Origin: Bacillota bacterium
GTDB lineage: Bacteria > Bacillota > Clostridia > Christensenellales > Pumilibacteraceae
Assembly (NCBI GenBank): GCA_009783515.1
Contig: WRDI01000001.1
Location: 1-54,692, forward strand
Reading direction: 5' to 3'
DNA length: 54,692 bases
Shown here: positions 28,301-33,368 of the stretch, one piece after another
How positions within the stretch are numbered: position 1 is the first letter of the stretch
How the letters are laid out: each line of letters opens with the position of its first letter
The notes under the pieces: generated by a model
What the model was told of the DNA's origin: nothing
Databases searched by the model: none
What the model saw: the letters and a program-made list of their open reading frames with translations, nothing else
Position numbers and translations under genes: made by a program

Positions 28301-30827
28301 GGCCGTACGCGGCGACCTCGCCGGGCAAAACAAAGCCTCTTATTGCGCAGAAATATACAGTGCCTACATAGCCCGCTATGCCTCCCTTGCCTATGGTAAG
28401 GGTATTGCCGCCCCCCAGCGAAGTCCACTGGCCGGGATTAGACGCGGGGGTGCCTGTGCCGGTCGTGCTGTAATAGTACGTCACCAATCCGGACGGGCCT
28501 AATGTTTCGGGACTGGAGTCTAAAGTAAACGTCACGCTCGACGCCCATATATCCGTCCCTTTGTCATACCTGTCGGTATAAACCGCGCTGAACATCACGT
28601 CGGGAACCGAGTCGTCGTTACGGACGTAATATATATCGCTTAAGACATTAGCCAGCCCCGAACCGGGAATAGTGCTTCTTAACTCGAACTGGAATTCCTT
28701 GCCGACGTCCGAAGCCAGGACGACATAGTACCAATCAAGATTATTGTCGGTCTCCATGATGTCCTGCCAACCACCCCAGTTGTCATTTGGACCATTGGTG
28801 ACGACGTAATCGCGGGTGCGCACCCAAACTTTATATGGGCTGTCGCTGGTCGGGCTGTACACTTTAAATCTATAGCCCTCGGTAGTGCCACCGGTATTAA
28901 ACCACTCCTGCTCGACCGCTATGTCAAGCGCGGAAACAATCATTTCGGGATACATCGCGGATATGACCTCCGCGCTGCCCTTCACGGACTCCGCCTTAAA
29001 ATATAATTCCCCATTGACGTTGAAGTCCACAACAAGCGTCGCGCCGCTTAGGGATTCCTCTTCAAAAAGCGTCCACGGCCCTGTTTTACTAAATGAATAA
29101 TAATAATTGACAGGCACGTCGGGAGGGTCGCATTCTGCGTCAATGTCGTATTTGACCGTTCCGCCCACCAACCAGCCGTTAATCGGTGTGCCCGAAATCG
29201 GCGTACGGATTATGCTGTTTATCTTCACTTCCGTGGCGTTGTCCATCATAAGAGTAACGGTTTCGAGCGCCGACATGGTACCCACGCCGTTGATTAACCG
29301 GAACTGGTGTATGCCCCTATCGGTGACGGTATAGGTGGTAGTACGGACATTTGGCTTGGGACCGGTCGGGGAATTGACGGTAATATAGTCCATACCGCTT
29401 TTGCCAAGCGAGGGCAGCAGCTCTAATCTGTAGTTTTTGGGAATCCACGTCCCCGGGGTATAGTCGACGCCCAAATATATTGGATCGTCGTCAAGGTGCC
29501 AGACCTTGTACGGCCCGCCGAACAGCCACGAGGGGCTGCCCTGATTTGAGGTGCAACGGAAGTAGTACGTGCCGTTTTCGGGAATATTGTAGGTGCCGCC
29601 GCCCGAGCCAATGTACTGCCACGTCGCGCCGTTGCGCGAAACCCACAGGCCCCTGACGTCGCTCGCGCCGCCCGTGGGGCTGGTATATGCTAAGGCCTGC
29701 TCGGCGGCGACATAAAATGACGCCGAGGTCGCCCAGTTAAAGGTATGATTGTTATAACGCGGATAAACGGCGCCGTTACCGGTAAAGCCGCTATACCTGT
29801 TTGCTCTGGGCAGGGTGTTGCTTGGGCCATTAAAGGCTTGCACGACACCGTTTTTATAATTGGTAAGCTGTACATCCAAAAATTGGCCGGCTCTTCCGTT
29901 GTTATTACTGCTGATGATATATATCGAGTTGCCTCCGGCCGCCGTCGTAAACGCCCTGCCCATATTATCGGTGATAGCGACCGTGAAGGTGGGGCTGCCG
30001 TTACCCGTGATAACCAACATCGCGTTATAATTCATATAACCGGGATATGTATATACTGCGCCGTGGTTGGCGTTTGTCGGCAGGACGGAGGTGTCCGCTA
30101 CCGTATAGGTATTCCCGGCGGCAGGCTGGCCAAGCACCCGGCTGTTGCCGTCGCTGCTTGTCACGGTAATCGACCTTAAGCCGCACCTAGGCATAGTCCC
30201 GATGTTAAACTCCCACATAAACGAAGACGCAGTCTGCGTGGTCGCGGGCTTATTGGTGGTATACGTTCCCGGGCTGTCCTTGCATACGCGCACATTATAG
30301 CCGTCTTGCAACTTGTTACCGCCCTGTGCGTACGCCCAGTCGCCGCCGACGTCAAAACGGAAGTCGTAGTTATCGCCCACCGCGATACCCGTTACCGAGG
30401 TGCCCGTGACCCTGATTACGGCAAGACCGGACGGCTGATTGCCGTTTGTAATGTTTGCCCAAATCAGCGGCGCGGTCGAAACCGTGGTGAGATTAGTCCA
30501 CGCCTCGCCGTTCCGGCTGTACCTAAGCACGCCGTCATTAAAGGTATTGTCGCCGTCAAGACGGAGGGTAAACGCCACGTCGTATGCCGTCCAGCCCGTG
30601 TTATAAATCGGCTGGCCTGTCGGAATGTTTACGGTGGCGTGGGTGCCGTACGCGCCCATATCGGTCGCGCCGTTCATCATTCTTTCGGACACCAAAACCA
30701 ACTGCGTGCCCGTCAGCTCGGCCGCAATCGCGGGGTCTTTTTTGACCCAATTAAAATCCGTCATCGCGGCTAATGAAAAAATCAACGCCGCAGCAAAAAG
30801 CAATACTATGCTTAATTTCTTTTTCAT
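10359..30827 (-). CDS. Giant secreted, membrane-anchored Ig-like repeat protein (6822 aa)
   Basis: An uninterrupted 20.5 kb frame. Residues 1-22 are a signal peptide (MKKKLSIVLLFAAALIFSLA), GGAGGAGA lies upstream of the ATG. Residues about 6768-6790 form one hydrophobic helix (IVIVGGTVALLLLAYIIYLV), followed by NRRKR and a 32-residue cytoplasmic tail; there is no LPXTG sorting signal, so it is a type I membrane protein. Between lie about 50 modules of 90-140 residues, each starting near a Trp (W-x-x-x-x-V-x-F/V) and ending in a linker of the type V-x-(I/M)-D-x-x-x-P. I counted about 52 linkers. Two module types alternate: one with SGxxYYYSxxGxxW and FRAVS-like strands, one with NGTYTFxVTTxxG-like strands. 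Copies are diverged, not near-identical. Probable role: a very long cell-surface filament for adhesion or contact; this is inference. Confidence 0.9.
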   Translation of the reverse strand: MKKKLSIVLLFAAALIFSLAAMTDFNWVKKDPAIAAELTGTQLVLVSERMMNGATDMGAYGTHATVNIPTGQPIYNTGWTAYDVAFTLRLDGDNTFNDGVLRYSRNGEAWTNLTTVSTAPLIWANITNGNQPSGLAVIRVTGTSVTGIAVGDNYDFRFDVGGDWAYAQGGNKLQDGYNVRVCKDSPGTYTTNKPATTQTASSFMWEFNIGTMPRCGLRSITVTSSDGNSRVLGQPAAGNTYTVADTSVLPTNANHGAVYTYPGYMNYNAMLVITGNGSPTFTVAITDNMGRAFTTAAGGNSIYIISSNNNGRAGQFLDVQLTNYKNGVVQAFNGPSNTLPRANRYSGFTGNGAVYPRYNNHTFNWATSASFYVAAEQALAYTSPTGGASDVRGLWVSRNGATWQYIGSGGGTYNIPENGTYYFRCTSNQGSPSWLFGGPYKVWHLDDDPIYLGVDYTPGTWIPKNYRLELLPSLGKSGMDYITVNSPTGPKPNVRTTTYTVTDRGIHQFRLINGVGTMSALETVTLMMDNATEVKINSIIRTPISGTPINGWLVGGTVKYDIDAECDPPDVPVNYYYSFSKTGPWTLFEEESLSGATLVVDFNVNGELYFKAESVKGSAEVISAMYPEMIVSALDIAVEQEWFNTGGTTEGYRFKVYSPTSDSPYKVWVRTRDYVVTNGPNDNWGGWQDIMETDNNLDWYYVVLASDVGKEFQFELRSTIPGSGLANVLSDIYYVRNDDSVPDVMFSAVYTDRYDKGTDIWASSVTFTLDSSPETLGPSGLVTYYYSTTGTGTPASNPGQWTSLGGGNTLTIGKGGIAGYVGTVYFCAIRGFVLPGEVAAYGPIRDVPVNIDTIAQVVVPPRETAWGHDAISVTLTFNSAGSGFEGGLSELYLTDPNGTVNKINPALLVPVSGQPGCYTYTFDADLADGQTSGTATYFIYGKNAVGVDIVMSSYIINRIDKTVPKFDNAAVEGSIFDGQWANNVLFTLTAKVLGDDGNMFDEDGNLVGAPSGMKFYYQTLDADEYGDPDGDWSAPVLITGSSLLFNWKFDGWIRFYAVSNAGVYSYHTYDSATGKIIPDDYNHTIDMEGDWLDSLPYGGRLRVNPSLTTTTVYVTTKSVTNEFTYAQYKDITLGLTGTPGAGVTVTYYLRPSGGNPDGSDDVLVDGANPASDLYGILDPDQHRAYANGSYNFVAKASDGKEYLMVEPKPVSMIDNNPPKFTADRIVGELDDTQDPGVIVYNGSATVNFDATGLPTPSGRTYFFSRSPDGTTGWTDWDTTSSSASHYVGSSGFFRFYAVSGTGVEWIYDEDYLGAGYYTVIEIKVNNVALTITVAESSATTGYPYVLSLVYNITVTSDVGGAKIYVQEPGKPFPTEITAVTWSFDGSVYTGTASFAINKDNYPGGLSQPYFFSVSVPGGTISAPRIDVDKLDFNIPTFSAAPDGSTTGWNRTAVTFEISPIGTQPLSGATYYYRIAPAGTGLWGTKFLTTDATPDVSTGWVLIGTSVSGWSRLALEGAYDYEFLARSDVFTQGAEVAPQYTYSVYNLRVDTGTIVLEIESVELFRGATKVADLGKTLPTSWTDCDVVVTVIAEYSFSGVYNPDKDPFDEYFQPFYFSGVQPSGVSFVYDYDDYGEFGIIKAVFTFTRDPGSTYQFRVRGGHGGYTESLNIGFTNVIDKTPPVLSVTNTTYNAAKVGDTAVWTGGASVGFTLGVGNLALAPSGAVAVYYWRYIGDATRTGLETGTKVTISTGNAAIDGVWVQLAGNTKAFTLAGEYSVEFLTMSGSGLYSGTEQWWVRIDRVPPTIEGYKVDPSEWTTDTPVWLNVYVTRGESPFTTYNIRIGSTNYALTYIGVQSGGDFDGCEIYRYENINNNGTYRVTFATTGDPVAMDCIVDNIDTLLNPTLIVTAGGTTLWNDTQWRADNVTFTLTATSIPDSGVIYEYRYNIYTLVGGVWTAGSPTTWQGIAGVEGVYTFTLPEGLFTAGRAVYAVIEFRAYAGRYEGFVDASTPISTLSRTLLIDRGFTTGEGFSGSNLGLMPGVGKTDPHLSMTPDDDGYWVTDDLYNLKFALPKLGPQGTTGNGEQVYYAPYILNVYRNSTGGMPILTYNPTTGTVTMSFTEGLPSNWADTWASDPFVRISSKGDYIFELIYSNVKTTVTTFDVQFIDNSPLAYTVAASPNIISSPGWVTTEVAFTFNGLDSPAGYRFWMWDYTLKSGAGDWVEITGAMGGTATYVFGATDDFYYNDYLRFAVSKISSPTARKIPANDTLDGSLEQIGFLVQIDKSTATLIILNKDDHPDNWDPRGWVNHELYIYVKMTPSMSMLMVGFNAAAPFTASGNYTRVTAFSQLDDASKAGWADGLNDAYFENRYIYKFIFIDTIITANETTHNRQSGTFDVSLQPVFGSAIIKNIGFTKGNVIDTTKPELTVTAPGAVNASDHISDLTKWNWVYTEGVTFTLVTKALPSGDPTFKYQYLSMADLAAGRTWDYLGDETNLDNWTVVTSPWNRTIPAQNGNYRFIAVSESGMVSEISNVFHVRIDTTPPEIQTPILYDPATWFVPGGAVTGVMVTFYALHDAAAELKVIWKGNTFVNEARPAGTPTENAREWKYEFKVTENGTYTVTITTIAGSDTVEIVVYWIEDTDKSSFNVVPRVGSTETNTSLTNWTSSDVTFTIEDRLGPASGTSYQYRYRVGNPALIGKTGEWGAWGEWIDIGSAEGYAITATGYWEIEFRAWNRYWEDESDYVYKTVTAYIEKVKPVILDTEPDWVIVDPDLPEWVTIGEGAGDIDHVAVTFYATHHLSGSLNIYRDIGSGAVRQSGYYGDSSVPREIDPDDPTKDKPGSGVWEYVFYARRNGTYTFTVTTTAGTSEESEAVVVGNIDDSRTIGEVNVSAVNQSEEYWTAGNVTFNLSVYGTPPNSGVGGYWYQIREWDPTLNDDKGDWGDWGVYDGTTWKKDGYDDTNLPTSHVFSADFCYLQVRFKVYSRSGLAESGWSDEKTVLIDKFTPTIAVSVTAGGPNVIVDGNEVKATGGWVTEEIKLKLTVTYGPSGRSATTGDRLYFSANNPGASVAHYEWKSYTYDEDNDRWVEVYELTVYFNNPIAGVKYAITARGNNNVTANTITFDVTKLDAYPPKIVIASTTAALHDETAIWVGATGATFFLSVSGTVPSGVVRYEYRKVTVSGGKPVVISGKEWTECASTKTFTLEDDSGFYVFRVINGADVASDSAELESDAALNNEYDYQIWRVDINFSLPTLIAVAPGTTNPVSTAPTNKDVEVRLVADFLSVGTDWNDDDVKFVLEYTGDKVNPDVSLLTPNRIGTSSVWYITFTVSDNAEFRVTALGGAGKTYNTSTPTVDVSVKNIDRNLPILNVTNPTDNAGTSLVSAVWTANDVTFNFSFSNPLSGPVNTTIPVQYQYWNGSAWVNIPGGDYATTMTLTDMSIPAMDGAVHFRVKSAAGNTSNNAEDLSGSHITRYVRIDKGKPLVGIADRPNIWSTDAIYYQNVTVTDNYGASASWENMLSKVYLQRKVGSSWVDVDDGSKSYSVTDLYTFSVTQNGYYRAYAVNAAGGGSFTLAETDSESCKYFWVRHIDNAPIIPTVTSTPDISAEREDGDGSTWSVEVLPWRSGQTSFIITHGVNADLGSSGLIFYYSVNGGPLVRFYSYTRDIGDPGLTAESPFQLSGAPIVVTNYTATGATLRFTSAVSEVGWIDIYAVRASLDPQPTLAGVQSVIATGNAKQLGEFYIRQDNAAPKVEVLSFPPLAAGEWVSDSSYKQDIKVTDNGSKSWGTDDGYGGYSTSRIYIERWNGGAWVLYSSGSYINPQYYAGETYSFLIFENGDYRIYAVNPAGRGGTNGFVDRPANAVSTDSCKYFTVDFMDNAALTSGVIATTTPSPVLIAADPVYGIPADTDIIWRRGSTVFSIYHNINEALLSAGLIFYYSTDGENWIPFYSYSRSRFSENPEKYEGVYIDEANPKFSYTVDFSGGILTFTITGTYGGWLYLCAARASLTGGPDIYGSDDFKATTIRPALALMLGTYYIRQDNSTPIITIVNGTEQPESPAPVPASFAVAAPAAAPPVSTGVWTEDDWVRANSYTLEFKVDTGGSISLDGRNIIVQQWNGNNWNDDSNWINYRLPLGYDKDIETYLFPVFDNAPYHIGGNYRIYITTAAGISSNYVYYLVTFLDPDHALTRASVSTSATSIGMTFTDVDGDGKPDLSVVPWRSGDTVFTVNHGVIDTEYASGLIFFFAQGGDAPLTPFYSYSRELDDTTMKYEGVAYTLSGIFSAEAITGGARLSISDSYNYNGWVYIYALRASLGDDWDNFSDYRYIGRYYVRQDNGSPYVKAVDTGDFDWDTNEFYTQPITVSAVDPAVGGRTSLSWGTKTDTGTYATSTIVLQWWDGAKWVTPDKYESEWKQLYNGTTSYNFKIYENGYYRIFAISPALLGGSGGYTGAPPSGTELDTVGCKYFRVMHLDNATISAKLESNPDNITADPGVDATFDADVIRWRSGSTVFTITHYVIESMYSSGLDFYYSIDGGRTWIRFYAVYRAMGAEKLTATPYSSAGFTVALTADGATLTLSGNHDRFVDFIAVRHSQAITAAYGASFVDDDIAYGLEPVEKNVFRFESFYVRQDNSAPTVSLSFVSEDIEWQTADYIAKFIVTPGASGSWGAYDGEDSYITVQKQAPTGGAWNFYAEVPYNEDDKYSFPIDSNGNYRLIAHNYVGGTSPQNGCPLPVKFMDVLIMDTATVTASPSSAGEAWRTGTVQFTAIAGNSAVIAAGSSGFDFYIAEKTNEADSDPLTWKLLYSYGKNLPSDTSHSVLSGNAIKPFSENFDGTIYIYAVRHSLDLGGTFNKSLNGMNALATDNNAKEAVSYRLRMDNVTKADGFAVMAPTVPPDTWYTSELTLSFTVVNAGISFVGQSASKIVIERRRDDTQPWVIYDELSASLTPSLKVRNNGEYRIIAYNAVRSDTNGGFVEVTTEYTYFTVSCMDMEEVPSVSINSNRNLETAENSTQWVSGTVTFTPGAFQASVENIGVSGLVFYYKLKDGGWTRFYSYSKSAPNVDKYTTLAEAGISANGMFTFPSLVAYQGLVQFRVFRASEVAAAGAGFDASKDVGLIGITIQFWLNLDNVAPEVTLSSNASSINGSDWRDDATVNITIKVGASGSKTNTNTGAEITLTYYDNKPNAWPPSVTIPQSQFPEIAAGVGGIWTKTYTVPTTLLYSNLRSDGTLTFYAYATSPAGLMGASGSVLIDRIDYNVPPVLDPVASANVWGSTGVLDGSGTPPKQPDWLSAASGVVTFRPDAIAYPSSGVWYVMRTKDLTTDAEWSDWVLMSDTLNGRPNQLIFGGELKDWPAGLLHLRKTDGDCYFAIEFGLVPGRNYDGKGDVDEKDVKDIHTFTVAILNQRPVFNPVIDKSGENDTLTPDARRLINLYELTEDYAEGKPAKNYVYVGVDVTFGSVGSYNVGGIIEYRQGVYGDWYGIKNIPLDWDDAKYENIWHYVFDNGDGTFTKLLMIPITETRSVIGADYFGNGTYYFRAVSSSGVASLATYAIDIKNFEISGRENPIVLNATSDYTGGWTAQSEIVYRLSVNEPRASGVRVYYQYVTETQGDPTPFNAATVNISWMPLPGTWVLTNSILELTFTVGIDWYGSVCFVAVAVSDSELEYPSGIVKRTLRRDTSEPNITVTASTVPTEWQAYNANISGTIGGTLYNAGITWIVEFKGDKIAEGEGATFNFTADKYGASGDYIVRAWSAANVPSSRALPLIMIDTIPPEFEVSAASGGEPYSGGWVGTSVTFTFNQTNSTYAPVTFQWSTNGINWNDTSGASTHTFAEAQETRYYFRAVSASWTSTNHTANGDKLTSDIAGTSSNVKDQFWVKIDAGTPQIILVSIDQTWTADNITATVRVVYSTSLTTEGTLYVGATQITGGASQDIAGVRNYVYTVILTNRDDHTLTATGVNGKAATHTIEAKDIFIDRNRPILTVTATFNNSDQIYTGQWLDGTVTYAFDVSYNGGGTWSGYDVYYSTNLTSWYPISGHIGYSVANRTLTLSDTNAEVNRVIYFRAVPRATSATAVLNNPQALYHEYMGVVEGPFEVRIDRLAPKISLIEASVPTGFVSGDDAIFKFEVSYSISGPMNSPNDNGREDGLVIPMGSAAVFANLVNREQINKGEEVWWVYTYKMSASGEAYAFQVMGANGRLSAGEMSFTTNLVDNSNPVMTIETTDGVITGGAVKWLIDDAVFRVGVTNFGPSGFYVEVYRTRGVTTTLVKTLYSLPNELRQELGLSGTNDFSVDGVYFYHVSESNGDTYQFRVYSGLKVVGVGELETNRSNNYRVNIDREPPVISLYEPLPTGWVTGNLTIYIQVLYSISGEHKDGGFAKVSGSGTPDTRYGTIIDEPYGDGRRVVYAYTVQEGEYGFQATGGNGKTSEILQINRENLDFDNYTPTIFVTAPKANTDTETANPYWAADDVVFTIVIGNVGSSGFIIYVYLGEELFKSYDPKNLAAGSELVPVEGELNTFEFTVKSGVRARYEFEVVSVANLGRENEVSPLTKPLFVYIDRGKPTIEWLVPPTSDPVNHAIKAYIKITYSLSGGTAFLLNPEIALLHITFEEYSSINPNHPPLPAGYVSKAGEVIYYCSIGANGTYTFRVEGKNIADNSEMFAELRLLPEDTDIYIGDPTNISASSGGAFINDLEEIRGKPFSANAKIQIANFEDMINDGGTVKVYRNNPDGTQTELDINPTEIGAGTWAYDFTKNGSYRMVVTDKYGNTADFDFFMNKFPWWIVIVGGTVALLLLAYIIYLVVDNRRKRNALLRLIANAGQSDDANQFLLFKKAK
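15470..20400 (-). repeat. Six tandem two-module units (about 270 residues each) in the giant protein
   Basis: Residues about 3477-5120. Each unit pairs a module ending near CKYFxVxxxDN with one holding the WRSGxTxFxI...SGLxFYYS...RFYSYxR...VRASL signature and ending in FYIRQDN-x-x-P. Ends of successive units read RQDNAAP, RQDNSTP, RQDNGSP, RQDNSAP, RMDNVTK and NLDNVAP. The units resemble each other much more than the flanking modules do, so this block is the youngest expansion in the gene. Confidence 0.75.
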
Positions 30828-30959
30828 GATTTCGATCTCCTCCGGTCAAAAAGCGTATTGGGCTTTGACCATACTTTACTTCATAATTGTGTGTTTCTCT
30901 TTGTATGTGCGCGCGCTGCCTTGGGTGACCCGCGGCGACGCGTTTGTTTGCCGTTTGCG

Positions 30960-32774
30960 TTACTTCAGCAGCGCCCGCCATATTTTCAGCCAGTTGGTGA
31001 CATATTTGCCGGGGATGTTAACGTCGCGGAAGTGCATCATGGTCTGTATCTTCATACGCTTGGCAAGCTCGCTGCGGTATTTGACGGGCAGAGTGATTCC
31101 CTTTGAAAAGGCGTAGTTCTCGATTTGCAAAATCAAATCCTGCTTCTTGTCGTACACAAAATCCTTGTCCAAAATGTTTTGCAGGTACACGCGCGAGAAT
31201 ATTTCTACAAAGTTGTCGGGAATCAAATCCTCGAACTTAACAGCACCCTCGATAAAGTCGGACAGCTCTAATATCTTGTCGCGGTGGTCCTTATATTTGC
31301 CGGCAACCAGCCTTTCCTTAACGCGGCGCGAATCGTTGTCCGAGGGCAAAAGTATGACGGGATAATCTTCGTCCGAGCTGAATGCCTCGCTTGCCGCGTC
31401 TATGCCGTTTTCGCCCGTCGCGAAAATCAAAATATTGTGGACGGTGTTAAGCTTGCCCTTAGCCGCCAAAATGTTCTTAATAATAGACAAATAATATTCG
31501 TCGTATTCGTTCATGACCACGACGGGGAAACACCCCGCCATCGCCTTTTCCGCCACGTACATCGCCAGCGAGGACTGGACGGGGAAAAGCGACATTTCGT
31601 TGGAGCGGTCGGGGTTTATTTTCAGCGTTTCGCTCACCCGCGTGTGTTTTGTGCCGTCCTTATAGATAACGCGGACGCGATTAAGGTCGCCGACGTTAAG
31701 CATATAGGCGGTGTGCGTGTTATATAACAGCTGCTTGCGCTTTCCAAGGTGGTCGAAAAAGTCGGCAAGTTTACGCTGTACAAGGGGATGCAGTGCAGCG
31801 CCCGCTTCGTCAAAAAGCAGGATGGAGTTTTCATACTCGTGCCTGCCGGTGATAGAAAATGAAAGGAACAAAGCGAAGAAACGCCGAAAGCCCGTCGAGC
31901 GGTTTTCAAGCTTATATACCCTGCCGTTTTCGTCTATTATGTTGATGACTACACCGCGGCTGTACGGCTCGAAGGTGATGATGGTGTCGTCCTTTCCCCA
32001 CCACTTTTGGAATTCCTTGGTCAAAAGGTTGAAACCTCTTTCAACGCGCGCCCTAAAATAGGGTATTTGCTCGAATATCATCCTAAAATCCACGTCGTCA
32101 AGATTTTCAAGCGACAATTTTTCGTGTATTTGGACGATGGACTTTATAAGATTGCTCTCCCAAATATCAAGGCAGTCGAGCAAATTTGACACGATTGTTT
32201 CCTTGGCGGTAAGCGCCCTGTCGTGGACATTTCCGTTGAGCTTAAGCGCCAACGACAAAAAGTCGATTTCGCTGTCAACTTCGTGTACCTCTTTGTAGTA
32301 CATAAACTTGGGGATTTTGTTGACTATGTATCCCTTTGTTATCGCCGCTTCCTTTTTGGGAAAATCCTTAAGGATATCCACGGTGTATTCGCCGCTGTAT
32401 TTTCGCGAAATGGTTATCGTTTTTGCCCCGGTAAAACCGGGTAGCATAAACTTGAGGTCGTTGTTCATTTCCTCGTCCACGGCAAATTCGGCAAAAATAA
32501 ACTCCGTTTCGGCAAGGTTGGGCGCCAACTCTTCATACCTGTCGATGGGTACGTCGTTGGCAAGGTCGATTTGCGCCATTTCTACCTCGTTGCTCTTAAA
32601 GACGGTGGTATCCGTGTCCTTGTGCCCGACGTTTGTCAGCTTTAAAAGCGCCATAAGCATGGTGGTTTTGCCCGACTCGTTTTCGCCGGCGAACGCCGTC
32701 ACATTTTGGCAGGATATCCAGCCCGTGTCGACGACGGAGCGGAAGTCCTTGATTCTAAACCTTACAAGCTTCAT
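30960..32774 (-). CDS. OLD-family ATP-dependent endonuclease (AAA + Toprim)
   Basis: 604 residues from ATG 32774 (AAAGGGGAT upstream); the 642-residue reading starts upstream without a site. N-terminal ABC/SMC-type ATPase: KLVRFRIKDFRSV opening, Walker A GENESGKT at 30-37, Walker B ILLFDEAGAALHP near 315-325, and LLYNTHTAYML near 346-356. The C-terminal third fits a Toprim nuclease with an acidic NEYDEYYL near 424 and the acidic PSDND turn near 477. Stand-alone OLD proteins (class 1) lack a helicase partner, and none is seen here; several are phage-defence nucleases. It is followed after 132 nt by the giant gene on the same strand; I find no clear terminator or promoter in that gap, so co-transcription is possible. 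Confidence 0.82.
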   Translation of the reverse strand: MKLVRFRIKDFRSVVDTGWISCQNVTAFAGENESGKTTMLMALLKLTNVGHKDTDTTVFKSNEVEMAQIDLANDVPIDRYEELAPNLAETEFIFAEFAVDEEMNNDLKFMLPGFTGAKTITISRKYSGEYTVDILKDFPKKEAAITKGYIVNKIPKFMYYKEVHEVDSEIDFLSLALKLNGNVHDRALTAKETIVSNLLDCLDIWESNLIKSIVQIHEKLSLENLDDVDFRMIFEQIPYFRARVERGFNLLTKEFQKWWGKDDTIITFEPYSRGVVINIIDENGRVYKLENRSTGFRRFFALFLSFSITGRHEYENSILLFDEAGAALHPLVQRKLADFFDHLGKRKQLLYNTHTAYMLNVGDLNRVRVIYKDGTKHTRVSETLKINPDRSNEMSLFPVQSSLAMYVAEKAMAGCFPVVVMNEYDEYYLSIIKNILAAKGKLNTVHNILIFATGENGIDAASEAFSSDEDYPVILLPSDNDSRRVKERLVAGKYKDHRDKILELSDFIEGAVKFEDLIPDNFVEIFSRVYLQNILDKDFVYDKKQDLILQIENYAFSKGITLPVKYRSELAKRMKIQTMMHFRDVNIPGKYVTNWLKIWRALLK

Positions 32775-33368
32775 AAAATCCCCTTTTTTATTTGACGTAT
32801 GCGTGATTATATATTTTGTGTCAGATGATTGCGTTAAATACGCCGACAATACGCCGGCAACACTAAGCGGCGGCAAATTTGGATACAAGGAGCGTTTGCG
32901 GTCTTGCTTCGCAGGAGGGCAAAAAATTCGAAAAACCGGACTCTCAACGGCGCCGTGCGTGAGATTGTTAGAAAACCCTTATTTTGTCGATCACGCGGCT
33001 AAACGGCTGAAAATCCCGACAAAATCCGACTTAAAACGCTAAAAATACCCCGTTTTCATGATATGCCCCCGCGCCATTCTTTATACGCGAGAAGCCCCCG
33101 AATACACTAAACGCATATGGTATAGAATGATTAAAGCACATTCGCGGGGAAAAAGTCAATACAATCAAGGCAAAATAATTTCTTTTTCGGTTTTTTTTTT
33201 TTATTTTACCCCAAAATGCTACCAAAAAACGCTATTTACCCGAAAGATATTTGACTTAACGCCCGTATTTTAGTAAAATATCTTATACTGCTATGTTGCA
33301 GAAATTAAATATTCGGCTTTTTGGCGGGCGGTTTTTAAGCCCCATCAATAAATATAAAGGTGATTTTT
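32775..33368. other. Intergenic region between divergent genes
   Basis: No convincing gene. Holds a -10-like TATAAT (32806-32811, minus strand) upstream of the OLD gene without a good -35, and the promoter of the acetyltransferase-like gene at 33251-33279. A plus-strand frame at about 32905-33042 (ending RLKIPTKSDLKR) looks faintly protein-like but has no start signal. A 15-nt T run lies near 33190-33204. Confidence 0.5.
33251..33279 (+). promoter_or_regulatory. Promoter of the acetyltransferase-like gene
   Basis: TTGACT (33251-33256), 17-nt spacer, TAAAAT (33274-33279), about 90 nt before the start codon. Confidence 0.65.

Noticed and set aside
10359-30827. The giant gene as an assembly artefact
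   Set aside because: Modules differ substantially at the sequence level, the frame has no break over 20.5 kb, and both a signal peptide and a membrane anchor are present once each at the right ends.
32775-32888. Longer OLD start at 32888
   Set aside because: The N-terminal 38 residues are not family-like, and ATG 32774 has a strong ribosome binding site and the family's usual opening.
32905-33042. Plus-strand frame ending RLKIPTKSDLKR as a small gene
   Set aside because: It is the tail of a frame antisense to the OLD gene and has no start signal of its own; could be a remnant but not supported.
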